From NCBI GenBank assembly GCA_029245825.1, contig JAQWON010000077.1, positions 1-11,932 of the forward strand: a stretch of DNA of 11,932 bases, read 5' to 3'. Position numbers and translations under genes: made by a program. The DNA is from Flavobacteriaceae bacterium. Lineage in GTDB: Bacteria; Bacteroidota; Bacteroidia; Flavobacteriales; Flavobacteriaceae. The notes beneath the pieces were generated by a model. That model worked only from the letters and a program-made list of their open reading frames with translations. It was not told the origin of the DNA and made no database searches. Each line of letters starts with the position of its first letter. Position 1 is the stretch's first letter. Below, one piece after another: positions 1-8,900 of this stretch.

Positions 1-997
1 GATGTCCCCATACAATTGTTGAAAGGAAGGCGATTGCAAGAATAGAAGCTACCATAGCCCTATATCCAAAAATTGGTTTTCTTGAGCTAGTTGCTAGAAC
101 TTCAGATGTTATTCCAAGGGCTGGCAATAAAACAATATAAACCTCTGGGTGGCCAAGGAACCAAAATAAATGTTCAAATAAAACAGGTGAGCCTCCTTGA
201 TAATGAAGAACCTCCCCTTGAATAAATATATCAGAAAGAAAAAAAGATGTTCCAAAGCTTCTGTCCATTATTAATAGTAAGGCTGCTGATAGAAGTACTG
301 GAAAAGAGACAACGCCAATAATTGCAGTAATAAAAAATGCCCAAATTGTTAATGGTAGTCGTGTCATAGTCATCCCCTTTGTTCGGAGATTTAGAACTGT
401 AACAATATAATTTAGAGCTGCCAAAAGAGAAGAGGCAATAAATATTGCCATGGAAAACAACCATAAAGTCATTCCTAAACCTGATCCAGGCATGGATTGA
501 GGCAGCGCGCTAAGTGGAGGATAAACAGTCCATCCAGCAGCAGCAGGTCCTGCTTCAACAAAAAGGGAAGATAACATTACAACGCTTGATAAAAAGAATA
601 ACCAATAAGATATCATGTTTAAAAAGCCTGATGCCATATCTCTAGCTCCTATCTGAAGAGGAATTAATAAATTACTAAAGGTTCCACTTAATCCTGCAGT
701 TAAAACAAAAAACACCATGATAGTGCCATGAATTGTTACTAGAGCCAAATATACATTTGGATCCATTACACCTTCAGGCGCCCAATCTCCTAAAAGTAAT
801 TCCATTATCCAAAAAGGCTCCTCTGGCCATGCTAATTGTAATCGAAAAACTAATGACATCGCTATTCCTATAATACCCATAAATAAACCTGTAATTAAAT
901 ATTGTTTACATATCATCTTATGGTCTTGGCTAAAAATATACTTTGTTATGAAGGTTTCTTTATGATGATGGTCGTGATGTTCTGAATTGGATGACAT
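1..997 (-). CDS. coxA: Cytochrome c oxidase subunit I (haem-copper oxidase, A1 type), 3' end cut off by the window
   Basis: This is the catalytic subunit of an aa3/caa3-type terminal oxidase, which reduces O2 to water and pumps protons across the inner membrane. The 332 residues present are about the first half of the protein. The start is the ATG at 997-995, 12 bases after the last coxB stop, followed by a His-rich cytoplasmic N-terminus (EHHDHHH, residues 6-12). Visible landmarks are His90 in VTIHGTIMVFF (haem a ligand) and the WFLGHPEVY block, with His283 (CuB ligand), Glu285 (end of the D proton channel) and Tyr287 (His-Tyr crosslink). GHPEVY marks an A1-type enzyme rather than A2 or B. 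The last full codon, His332 in VWGH, is the first of the CuB His pair; the second lies beyond the edge. The frame is open throughout. The remaining helices, with the haem a3 ligand and K-channel residues, cannot be seen. The assignment is secure. Confidence 0.97.
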   Translation of the reverse strand, partial: MSSNSEHHDHHHKETFITKYIFSQDHKMICKQYLITGLFMGIIGIAMSLVFRLQLAWPEEPFWIMELLLGDWAPEGVMDPNVYLALVTIHGTIMVFFVLTAGLSGTFSNLLIPLQIGARDMASGFLNMISYWLFFLSSVVMLSSLFVEAGPAAAGWTVYPPLSALPQSMPGSGLGMTLWLFSMAIFIASSLLAALNYIVTVLNLRTKGMTMTRLPLTIWAFFITAIIGVVSFPVLLSAALLLIMDRSFGTSFFLSDIFIQGEVLHYQGGSPVLFEHLFWFLGHPEVYIVLLPALGITSEVLATSSRKPIFGYRAMVASILAIAFLSTIVWGH

Positions 998-1009
998 ATT
1001 TTTTATAGT

Positions 1010-1234
1010 TTATTGTTGTATTATTTGAGCGAAAGTTTCTTTTTCACTATACCATTTTTCAAATTCTTCTTGAGTCTCTACTACAATTTTCATTTGCATA
1101 TTATAATGGGATGCACCACAAATTTTATTACAAATCAAAACATAATCAAAAACATAGGGATCTAAAGGTTCTTCACCTATTTTTGTTAGTTCTTTACTTT
1201 TTCCTGATCTTATTTTATTTATTTTTTCAACTTT
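1010..1234 (-). pseudogene. coxB: C-terminal CuA segment of coxB, in frame after the internal stop
   Basis: Reading straight on past the TAA at 1237-1235 gives 74 more codons (289-362 of the restored protein), ending in TAA at 1012-1010. They hold LICNKICGASHYNMQM, so CuA ligands Cys323, Cys327, His331 and Met334 are all present, followed by a normal COX II C-terminal tail (KIVVETQEEFEKW). The residue between the cysteines that is Glu in mitochondrial COX II is Lys325; it contributes only a backbone carbonyl, and I believe Lys is usual in this lineage. With codon 288 read as an amino acid the protein would be 362 residues, normal for the group, and the gap to coxA would be 12 bases. No ATG lies between the stop and the CuA motif; the first is codon 334. 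Only a TTG at codon 321 could serve as a late start, so independent translation of a useful CuA fragment looks unlikely. The segment is unmistakably COX II; calling it a pseudogene part is provisional. Confidence 0.85.
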
Positions 1235-2098
1235 TTAAATTACTTCAGGATCATTACGCATCTGTGCTGTAGTTTTTATAGGCTTGAATTTAAACTCTGT
1301 AATCATTCCAGGAACACAGTTCATTTGAGCACGAAAGTGCGGCATATATGCAGAATGTAAAACGTCTTGTGATCTCATTTTAAAAATTACATCTCGATCA
1401 ACAGGAAGGTGAAGCTCCTGAACAACAACATCATCGTATCCATTTGGATCAGTATAATCAATTCCTACTAAGTTTCTTCCATCAAAATCTTGAAGAAAAC
1501 GTACATTGGCATCTCCAAGAACGCCATCATCTCCTGCATATCTTGCCTTCCAGTTAAATTGCTGTGCATATAATTCAACAACTAGAGCATCCTCATTTTC
1601 TTCAAACATCATGATCTTACTCCATGTATATAAGCCATATAAAATTATTACAGCTAAAACAATTGCAGGAATAATTGTCCATGCAATTTCTAATTTCATG
1701 TTATCAGGGTAAAAAAGTGCTTTTTGTCCCTCTCTTCCATGATACTTATATGCAAAATAATGTAGTAAGGCTTGAGTAATTGTTTGAACAAAAAAGATGA
1801 CAGCAAAAGTAACCCACATAAGATTATCATAAATATAACCATGCTCAGATGAAGATCCAGGAAGCAAAACATCTCCCCAGCTCCAAAAAGAATAAAAAGT
1901 CAGGATATAAATAAAAAACAGAAATGCTAACATCAGTTTCCCATTAAAACGATTATCCTTATCACCAGCTATTTGAGAGCTTTCAGTAGGGGGTTGAGAC
2001 ATTTGAAAAATTTTTGCCACTTGCCATATAGATATAGCTGCCAAAACTAATATTGTCAATGTTAGTAGGGTTGTGGATAAAAGAATCTGATCTGTCAT
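1235..2098 (-). CDS. coxB: Cytochrome c oxidase subunit II, open frame up to an in-frame TAA (N-terminal membrane part and first half of the CuA domain)
   Basis: COX II takes electrons from a c-type haem through its binuclear CuA centre and passes them to haem a of CoxA. From the ATG at 2098-2096 the frame runs 287 codons to a TAA at 1237-1235. Four hydrophobic stretches (about residues 7-29, 53-75, 93-115 and 137-157) precede a periplasmic cupredoxin domain. Classical COX II has two helices; the N-terminal extension is common in Bacteroidota. YAQQFNWKARY (177-187) is the usual first strand with its conserved Trp, and DVLHSAYMPHF (245-255) supplies the first CuA ligand, His248. The rest of the CuA site is encoded in the same frame after the TAA (see 1010-1234). 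Translation ending here would give a subunit that cannot bind CuA. The gene lies 15 bases after actF and before coxA, as expected for an ACIII-oxidase operon. The family is certain; whether this exact end is real is not. Confidence 0.9.
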   Translation of the reverse strand: MTDQILLSTTLLTLTILVLAAISIWQVAKIFQMSQPPTESSQIAGDKDNRFNGKLMLAFLFFIYILTFYSFWSWGDVLLPGSSSEHGYIYDNLMWVTFAVIFFVQTITQALLHYFAYKYHGREGQKALFYPDNMKLEIAWTIIPAIVLAVIILYGLYTWSKIMMFEENEDALVVELYAQQFNWKARYAGDDGVLGDANVRFLQDFDGRNLVGIDYTDPNGYDDVVVQELHLPVDRDVIFKMRSQDVLHSAYMPHFRAQMNCVPGMITEFKFKPIKTTAQMRNDPEVI

Positions 2099-2113
2099 TT
2101 ACAAATAATTAAA

Positions 2114-3451
2114 TTAATAATGATACCTTTTACTTTCTTCTATAAACGGATCCCCAACAGGATAAAGTGGGGCTTTAGAAATTTCTCTAAAAACAATGTA
2201 TATAAATAATCCTGCAAAAAACATAAATGCACTTATCTCAGAAATACCAATAAACCATTTATCACCAACAGCTGATGGCATTATCATATTAAACACATCA
2301 ATATAATGACCAATTATGATAATAATCCCCGTAATTACTATAAAATAATTAACACGCTTATAATCGCTATTCATCAAAACTAATAATGGTAAAATAAAAT
2401 TTAGTGCAAGCATACTGAAAAAAGGCAAATTATAATCTTCTATTCTAGTCATGAAGTAGGTAACCTCCTCTGGAATATTTGCGTACCAAATTAACATGAA
2501 TTGAGAAAACCACAGGTAAGTCCAAAAAATACTTATCCCAAACATAAATTTTCCTAAATCATGTATATGACTATCATTGACCAATTCTAAATATCCCTTA
2601 GATTTAAGATAAATAGCTGTAAGTGCTATAACAGTAATTCCTGAGACAAACATACTTGCAAAAACATACCATCCAAAAAGAGTACTAAACCAGTGTGGAT
2701 CAATTGACATTATCCAATCCCAAGACATCATGGATTCAGTTACAATGAAGAAAACCAAAAATGCCGCAGAAATCCTAAAATTTTTCTTGTGGTATGAAAT
2801 ATCCTTTGCTTTATCTTGAGCCAAGGAAAATTTTCTAGAAAAATACCTATACGCACACCACCCAAGAATATAAAAACCTGCTCTTAAAAGAAAAAATGGA
2901 GTATTTAAATACCCTATCTTTGCCTTTATTATCTCGTCATGAGCAACAACTTTTGAATCCATCCATATAAATAAATGATTCATGTGAAGTCCTGAAAGCA
3001 CAAGAATTAAAAAAACAATTAAACATCCCGGCAATAAGTAGGCAGTAATTCCCTCCATAACTCTATATAGAACTGGTGACCAACCAGCTTGAGACGCCCT
3101 TTGAATTGCATAAAAAGCCAAAGTACCAAGTGAAATCATCATAAAAAATAAAGCGGCAACATAAAGTGCTGCCCAGGGCTTATTTTGAAGTTTATGTAAT
3201 AAATGCTCGCTATGATCATTATGATCAGAAGAAGACTCTTTTTCGTCATGATAAACAGCACTGGAATTATCTCCTTGATTTAAAACTTTTTCAGAATGTC
3301 CCTCCTCATGATGACTATCAGAAACCATAGCTTGTGCTTCTTCTAAATTTGAAGGAGCTGACAAAAAACCATAAGCAAGTCCAATAATTCCAAGAATCAT
3401 TAAAATACCAGCAAAGTTCCTAACTCTATTTGAAAATTTATAATTAGCCAT
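2114..3451 (-). CDS. actF: Alternative complex III subunit ActF (second NrfD-type membrane subunit)
   Basis: ActF is one of two related polytopic subunits of ACIII, commonly annotated as quinol:cytochrome c oxidoreductase quinone-binding subunit 2. The 445 residues start at an ATG (3451-3449), 9 bases after the actE stop. A first helix (about 12-31) is followed by a periplasmic or linker loop rich in His and acidic residues (47-86, eight His), then HKLQNKPWAALYVAALFF and about nine further hydrophobic helices, giving about ten in all. Recognisable blocks include ESMMSWDWIMSIDPHWFSTLFGW and FWTYLWFSQFMLIWYANIPEE, both typical of ActF. In known ACIII structures, ActC and ActF pack together, and ActF is thought to contribute a transmembrane channel for proton movement rather than the main quinol site; this is family knowledge, not seen here. 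Length and position just before coxB are standard. The frame is intact. Confidence 0.95.
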   Translation of the reverse strand: MANYKFSNRVRNFAGILMILGIIGLAYGFLSAPSNLEEAQAMVSDSHHEEGHSEKVLNQGDNSSAVYHDEKESSSDHNDHSEHLLHKLQNKPWAALYVAALFFMMISLGTLAFYAIQRASQAGWSPVLYRVMEGITAYLLPGCLIVFLILVLSGLHMNHLFIWMDSKVVAHDEIIKAKIGYLNTPFFLLRAGFYILGWCAYRYFSRKFSLAQDKAKDISYHKKNFRISAAFLVFFIVTESMMSWDWIMSIDPHWFSTLFGWYVFASMFVSGITVIALTAIYLKSKGYLELVNDSHIHDLGKFMFGISIFWTYLWFSQFMLIWYANIPEEVTYFMTRIEDYNLPFFSMLALNFILPLLVLMNSDYKRVNYFIVITGIIIIIGHYIDVFNMIMPSAVGDKWFIGISEISAFMFFAGLFIYIVFREISKAPLYPVGDPFIEESKRYHY

Positions 3452-3460
3452 TACAGTTCA

Positions 3461-4012
3461 TTATTTAATTAATTCTTTACGAAGCTCCATAGCATAATGA
3501 GCAACTTGCCATCTTTCTTTGATACTTAATTGACCAGAGTGCGAACCCATAGCATTTCTTCCATAAATTAAAACATGATAGATACTCCCTAAAGTAATAT
3601 CTCTATCAGCATAACTAGGGACACCTAAAAATTTTTCTCTTTTCATTAAAATTCCTTGCCCATCCCCTTTATTTCCATGACATAAAGCACAATAAATACC
3701 ATAAAGCTCTTTACCAATAGCTCTATCTTCATCATTGTAATCGATAGGAGAAAGAAGATTTATCTTAGCATCTTCATAACCTTCATTACTGTTTGGGTAT
3801 TCATATAACATCATCCCTCTTGGAATAGTTCCATTGACAGGTTCCTGAGCCTCTATGCCATTATTAAATGCATCAGATTCAGAATAGGTAGTATAGCCTA
3901 TTGGCTCATACATATCAGGGAAATATTGATAATTTGGAGCTGAAGAGTCAAAACAGGACTGAACAACCAAAAACAAAAATGTGTAAACAATAAATAATAT
4001 TTCCTTTCTCAC
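3461..4012 (-). CDS. actE: Alternative complex III subunit ActE (monohaem cytochrome c lipoprotein)
   Basis: ActE is the small monohaem cytochrome c of ACIII, on the periplasmic face, which helps relay electrons from the complex to the oxidase. The 183 residues begin with a lipoprotein signal, MRKEILFIVY...LVVQSC, so Cys20 should be lipidated after cleavage. The haem motif is CALCH (108-112) within GIYCALCHGNKGDG, and Met155 in RNAMGSHSGQLS is the likely sixth ligand. The start is a GTG (4012-4010). An in-frame TAG lies three codons upstream, and no ATG gives the signal peptide, so GTG is the only sensible choice. The gene is 19 bases after actD and 9 before actF. The HGNKGDGQG and IYHVLIYGRNAMGSH blocks are typical of this subunit. 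Confidence 0.94.
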   Translation of the reverse strand: MRKEILFIVYTFLFLVVQSCFDSSAPNYQYFPDMYEPIGYTTYSESDAFNNGIEAQEPVNGTIPRGMMLYEYPNSNEGYEDAKINLLSPIDYNDEDRAIGKELYGIYCALCHGNKGDGQGILMKREKFLGVPSYADRDITLGSIYHVLIYGRNAMGSHSGQLSIKERWQVAHYAMELRKELIK

Positions 4013-4031
4013 TCTATACTATTTTTTTCTT

Positions 4032-4547
4032 TTAAAATAATTTCAATGGCTCCAGTTTTTTTAGAACCTTTTTTAATTCGCTCTCACTTTTATAACTATC
4101 AATCTGGACTAAAAATTTATCATCAGTTGTTGATGGAATTGGGTTTTCAGCTTTTTTAAATGGCCATAACCTACTTCTTAAGTAAAAAGTAATTACCATC
4201 AAATGAGCAGCAAAATAAACTGTTAATTCAAACATTATTGGAACAAAAGCAGGCATATTCTCAACATAGGAAAAACTAGGTTTTCCTCCAATATTTTGTG
4301 GCCAATCTTGAATCATCATATAATCCATCATAAGAATAGAGACCCCCAGCCCAATACAACCATAAATGAAAGATGTAATTGCAATACGGGTACCTGATAA
4401 CCCCATTGCTTTATCTAAACCATGAACAGGAAATGGAGTGAAAACTTCTTCAATAACATATTTTTTTGAACGTAACTCCTTGACTGCTTTTAATAGCACA
4501 TCATCATCATCATAAATCGCATGCACAATCTTATTTTTATTTTCCAT
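4032..4547 (-). CDS. actD: Alternative complex III subunit ActD (DUF3341 membrane protein)
   Basis: ActD is a small membrane subunit of ACIII belonging to DUF3341; it carries no cofactor and is thought to support assembly or stability. Of 171 residues, the N-terminal 50 form a soluble ferredoxin-like fold ending in the family signature TPFPVHGLD (37-45). Two transmembrane helices follow (about 55-76 and 99-121), then a charged cytoplasmic tail with a short Lys/Glu-rich helix (ESELKKVLKKLEPL). The ATG at 4547-4545 lies inside the last codons of actC, so the genes overlap by 11 bases, which suggests translational coupling. Length and placement between actC and actE match other Bacteroidota. Confidence 0.94.
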   Translation of the reverse strand: MENKNKIVHAIYDDDDVLLKAVKELRSKKYVIEEVFTPFPVHGLDKAMGLSGTRIAITSFIYGCIGLGVSILMMDYMMIQDWPQNIGGKPSFSYVENMPAFVPIMFELTVYFAAHLMVITFYLRSRLWPFKKAENPIPSTTDDKFLVQIDSYKSESELKKVLKKLEPLKLF

Positions 4548-5922
4548 CTCTAAGTTTTTTAAATTTTTCTCCAGATGACTTTAATATAGTTTTAACCTCA
4601 GCCTGAGCAATTACAGGAAAATATTTAGCATAAAGTAAAAATAAAACAAAGAAAAAGCCTATAGTCCCCATAAAAATCCCGATATCAACAAACGTAGGAG
4701 AAAACATAGTCCAGGATGAAGGCAAATAATCTCTATGAAGGGAAGTAACAATAATTACAAACCTTTCAAACCACATTCCAATATTTACAACAATTGATAT
4801 GACAAATGAAAAGATAATACTAGTTCTTAATTTTTTAAACCACATAAGTTGAGGAGAAAAAACATTACATGACATCATTGCCCAATAAGCCCACCAATAA
4901 GGTCCTGTTGCACGATTCAAAAAAGCATATTGTTCATATTCAACTCCAGAATACCAGGCAATAAACAGTTCTGTTATATATGCAACACCAACAATAGATC
5001 CTGTTATCATTATGACAATGTTCATGAGTTCAATATGCTGTACTGTGATATAATCCTCTAAATTAGAGACTTTCCTCATGATAATAAGAAGCGTTTGAAC
5101 CATGGCAAAACCAGAAAATATAGCTCCAGCCACAAAATAGGGGGGGAAAATAGTTGTATGCCAGCCTGGAATGACAGATGTAGCAAAGTCAAATGATACG
5201 ATTGTATGAACAGATAAAACAAGAGGAGTGGCTAGGCCAGCAAGCACTAACGAGACTTCTTCAAAACGTTGCCAATCTTTAGCTCTGCCGCTCCAGCCAA
5301 AACTTAATAAACTGTAAATTTTCTTTTGAAAAGGTTTTACTGCTCTATCCCTAATCATTGCAAAATCTGGCAATAAACCAGTCCACCAAAAGACTAATGA
5401 AACTGACAAATAAGTTGAGATTGCAAAAACATCCCACAGAAGAGGTGAATTAAAATTAACCCATAAAGAACCAAAAGTATTCGGAATAGGTAACATCCAA
5501 TATCCTAACCAAGGTCTCCCCATATGAATTATAGGAAATAATCCTGCTTGGATGACTGAAAAAATAGTCATCGCTTCAGCCGATCTATTTATCCCCATTC
5601 TCCATTTTTGCCTAAACAAAAGAAGAACAGCAGAAATAAGAGTTCCAGCATGACCTATCCCTACCCACCAAACAAAATTAGTAATGTCCCAAGCCCATCC
5701 TACAGTTTTATTTAATCCCCAAACACCTATCCCAGTTGAAATTGTATAAATTATACAACCCAGTCCCCATAAGAAAACAGTAAGTGAAATTCCGAAAACA
5801 ATCCACCACTGACGATTAGGCTTTCCCTCAACAGGAGCTGCAACATCGACTGTAACATCATGATAAGTCTTATCTCCTGTTACTAAGGGCTTCCTTATTG
5901 GTGCTTCATAATGAGATGCCAT
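4537..5922 (-). CDS. actC: Alternative complex III subunit ActC (NrfD-type quinol-oxidising membrane subunit)
   Basis: ActC is an NrfD/PsrC-family membrane protein and the expected site of menaquinol oxidation in ACIII, handing electrons to the [3Fe-4S] cluster of ActB. The 461 residues contain about ten hydrophobic helices, the first near 40-62. Conserved polar residues in or beside helices are His91 (GIGHAGTL), His133 (IIHMGRPWLGYW), Asp164 (LLWDVFAIS), His239 and Asp245 (SVHTIVSFDFA) and His255 (PGWHTTIFPPYF). The blocks around His133 and Asp164 correspond to the quinol pocket region described for the family, but I map them by motif and not by alignment. The hydrophilic N-terminus (ASHYEAPIRKPLV) is typical of Bacteroidota ActC. 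The start is an ATG 12 bases after the actB stop; the 3' end overlaps actD by 11 bases. Confidence 0.96.
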   Translation of the reverse strand: MASHYEAPIRKPLVTGDKTYHDVTVDVAAPVEGKPNRQWWIVFGISLTVFLWGLGCIIYTISTGIGVWGLNKTVGWAWDITNFVWWVGIGHAGTLISAVLLLFRQKWRMGINRSAEAMTIFSVIQAGLFPIIHMGRPWLGYWMLPIPNTFGSLWVNFNSPLLWDVFAISTYLSVSLVFWWTGLLPDFAMIRDRAVKPFQKKIYSLLSFGWSGRAKDWQRFEEVSLVLAGLATPLVLSVHTIVSFDFATSVIPGWHTTIFPPYFVAGAIFSGFAMVQTLLIIMRKVSNLEDYITVQHIELMNIVIMITGSIVGVAYITELFIAWYSGVEYEQYAFLNRATGPYWWAYWAMMSCNVFSPQLMWFKKLRTSIIFSFVISIVVNIGMWFERFVIIVTSLHRDYLPSSWTMFSPTFVDIGIFMGTIGFFFVLFLLYAKYFPVIAQAEVKTILKSSGEKFKKLRDGK

Positions 5923-5934
5923 ATACTTTTTCTT

Positions 5935-8900
5935 TTATGAAATATCTTTGTTTGTAATTTTTGTCTGATAAACAACGTTAGGTTTTGTACCAACACTCTC
6001 AAGTAAATGATATGAACGATCATCTTCCTTAAGTTTTTTAATTTTACTATCAGAGTCATTAATATCACCAAATACAATTGCGTTGCTTCCACATGCTTGT
6101 GAGCAAGCAGTTTGAAATTCACCATCAATGATTTTTCGACCTTCAAGTTTAGCGTCTAAAATTGTCTTCTGAGTCATTTGTATACACATGGAACATTTTT
6201 CCATCACACCCCTAGACCTTACAACAACATCAGGATTAAGAACCATTCTTCCTAAATCATCATTCATGTTATAATCAAATTCATCATTTTTATTATATCT
6301 AAACCAATTAAATCTTCGAACCTTGTAAGGGCAATTATTAGCACAATATCTTGTCCCTACACAACGATTATATGCCATATGATTTTGTCCTTGACGACCA
6401 TGTGAAGTGGCAGCCACAGGACATACTGTCTCACAAGGAGCATGATTGCAATGCTGACACATAATCGGTTGGAAAGAAACCTCAGGATTTTCATTTGCAT
6501 TTTCCATTTCATCCATTACAGTCAGGGTTTCTCCTAAACCAGAAATTGCATCTACTGCTTCATTATCTGATTCAAAACTTTGTTCAGAAGAATAATATCT
6601 GTCTATTCTAAGCCAATGCAAATCCCTTGATTTTCTGACCTCTCTTTTCCCGACAACAGGTACATTGTTTTCAGAATGACAGGCTATGATACAAGCGCCA
6701 CAACCAGTACATGCATTAAGATCAATTGACATGTTAAAGTGATGACCAATTGAACGATCAAAAGAGTCCCACATATCTACTTCATCAGAATTTACTGGAA
6801 TTTCAATATGGTTTTTTGAAACAACTGGTACAGGATTCCAGTGTGACTTATCTTCAGAGTTGAAAATATCAAGTGTTGTTTCTTTGATTATATCTCCCCT
6901 GCCCATTAAAGTATTATGAAGCTGAATACAGGCAAATTCATGAAATTTATTTTCGTGAAGTGAAACTTTTGCGCTTTGAATTTTTTGAAAATTTGCGTAG
7001 AGTTTAAACGCATTTACTCCAATTTGCATTTCTTCTTTCACACCTTGGATTTTGCCGTAACCAAAAGCTAATCCCATGGTCCCTTCTGCTTGACCAGGTT
7101 GTATTAAAACAGGGGCAATTATTTCTTTTCCAGCAGCTTCTATTTTTGCATAGCTTCCATTTAGGCCTCCATTTGCAACATTATAATTTTTGAATCCAAA
7201 CTTTTTTGCATCTTTGACTGAAACTGTAAGATAATTATCCCAAGTTGTTCTTGAAATCGGATCTGGAAATTCTTGAAGCCAAGGATTATTAGCTTGATTT
7301 CCATCTCCCATACCAATTTTAGTATATAATATTAAGTCTATAGAATCATCATTTGAAGAATTCAGGGAACTGAATAGATTATATTTGAAATCTTTTTTGT
7401 TTCTTTTTGGGTTGAATTTTTTATTAGAAATGTATACACCATCATGAAGACTTTTGTTCCATGATTTTCCTTTTAAAATATTTTCGTTCCAATTTTTCTT
7501 AATCTCAGAATAATATAAAGAATTATCACCGCTCCACTTTAATAAAATATCTTGGAATTGCCTTGTATTAAATAATGGCTGAATAGTTGGTTGAGCAAGA
7601 CTATAATGCCCAAGCTTAAATTCATAATCACCCCAGCTCTCCAAATAATGTGGAACTGCAGCGATATATTCAGCTCCAGCTGAAGTTTCATTTTCTTTCA
7701 TTGAAAATACAACCGAAAGATCCACTTCTTGAAGTGCTTTGACAAAATCGATCCCCATGGGTAAAGTATATCCAGGGTCTATTCCAAAAGTTAAAATACC
7801 TTTTATGGATCCGTCTAGTATTCCGTCAACTAAATCTTTTACATCACTATTTTTACCCTGATGAATTATTCTTGGGTTTTCAATGTCGAAGGAATCACTA
7901 GACAATTTTTGATTAATTTCTAAAATCATCTTTTGTATTTCCACGTTTTGTATACCAGAAACAACTAAAGATTTTTTGCCTGATTTTCTAAGTCTTTTTA
8001 TAACATCTGATATTATGCTATTATTTTTTTCATCGAATTCACTTAATTCTTTATAATTATTAAAGTCTCTATCAAAAATTTTAGAATGTATTTCTAAAAC
8101 AATTTTTTTCATAATCTCTTGCCTGCACGGAATTCTTTTATCTGCGTTTGCACCAGTTAAAGACATATTTGATTCAAATTGAATGTGATAAGACATGGAA
8201 GATTTTCCTTTACTGCTTTTAGGAATCCTACCTTTAGAATATCCTCCTTCATATCCTCCCCCTTGCCAATCGCCAAGAAAATCTGCGTCAATTGAAACAA
8301 TAGTTTCTGCTTTTGAAAAATCATAATCTACAAAAGCCCTAATTCCAAATAAACTTTCAAATGCATCTAATGTCTCACTAGATGAAATAGAATCATATAC
8401 AACATGCTTTATATTGGGAAACTTTGAAATAAATTTATTAATGATTTTTTGAGTAGTAGGACTTGGTATAGTATGAGTTAATAGAACAACTCTTTTGTCT
8501 TGTTCATAAAGATTTTTTAGTTTGCTAACTATTTTTTGATCAAAATCATCCCAGTCAATATCTAGTCCATTTACCTTGGGTCCTTTTAATCTTTTTGAAT
8601 CATATAAGGAAAGAACCGATGCAAGGACTCTTGCGTTACATTCTCCAAGACTTATAGCATCTTTATTCTGCTTAATTTTAATTGGTCTTCCTTCTCTAGT
8701 TTTAACAAGTATATTTCTGTAATCATAGCCATCAGCGATAGAAGATGCATAATAATTTGCATTCCCTGGAATAATCTCATCAGGTTGAACAACATATGGA
8801 ACTGAATTAATTACAGGACCTTCGCAGGCAGCAATTGAAGCAGCAGCAGTACTAAAACCAACATACTTTAAAAAATCTCTTCTATTGGTAGAGGAGTCTT

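Noticed and set aside
231..464. 77-residue open frame on the minus strand
   Set aside because: It lies wholly inside coxA in another frame and has no family resemblance; the coxA frame through the same bases carries clear COX I helices.
1010..1237. Frameshift as the cause of the coxB break
   Set aside because: Both sides of the TAA are in the same frame, with no missing or extra sequence, so an indel does not explain it.
1506..1712. 68-residue open frame on the plus strand
   Set aside because: It is antisense to the well-conserved coxB frame, with no recognisable domain.
5895..6146. 83-residue open frame on the minus strand
   Set aside because: It overlaps the 3' end of actB and the start of actC in a different frame; the real frame there carries the last cluster cysteines of ActB.
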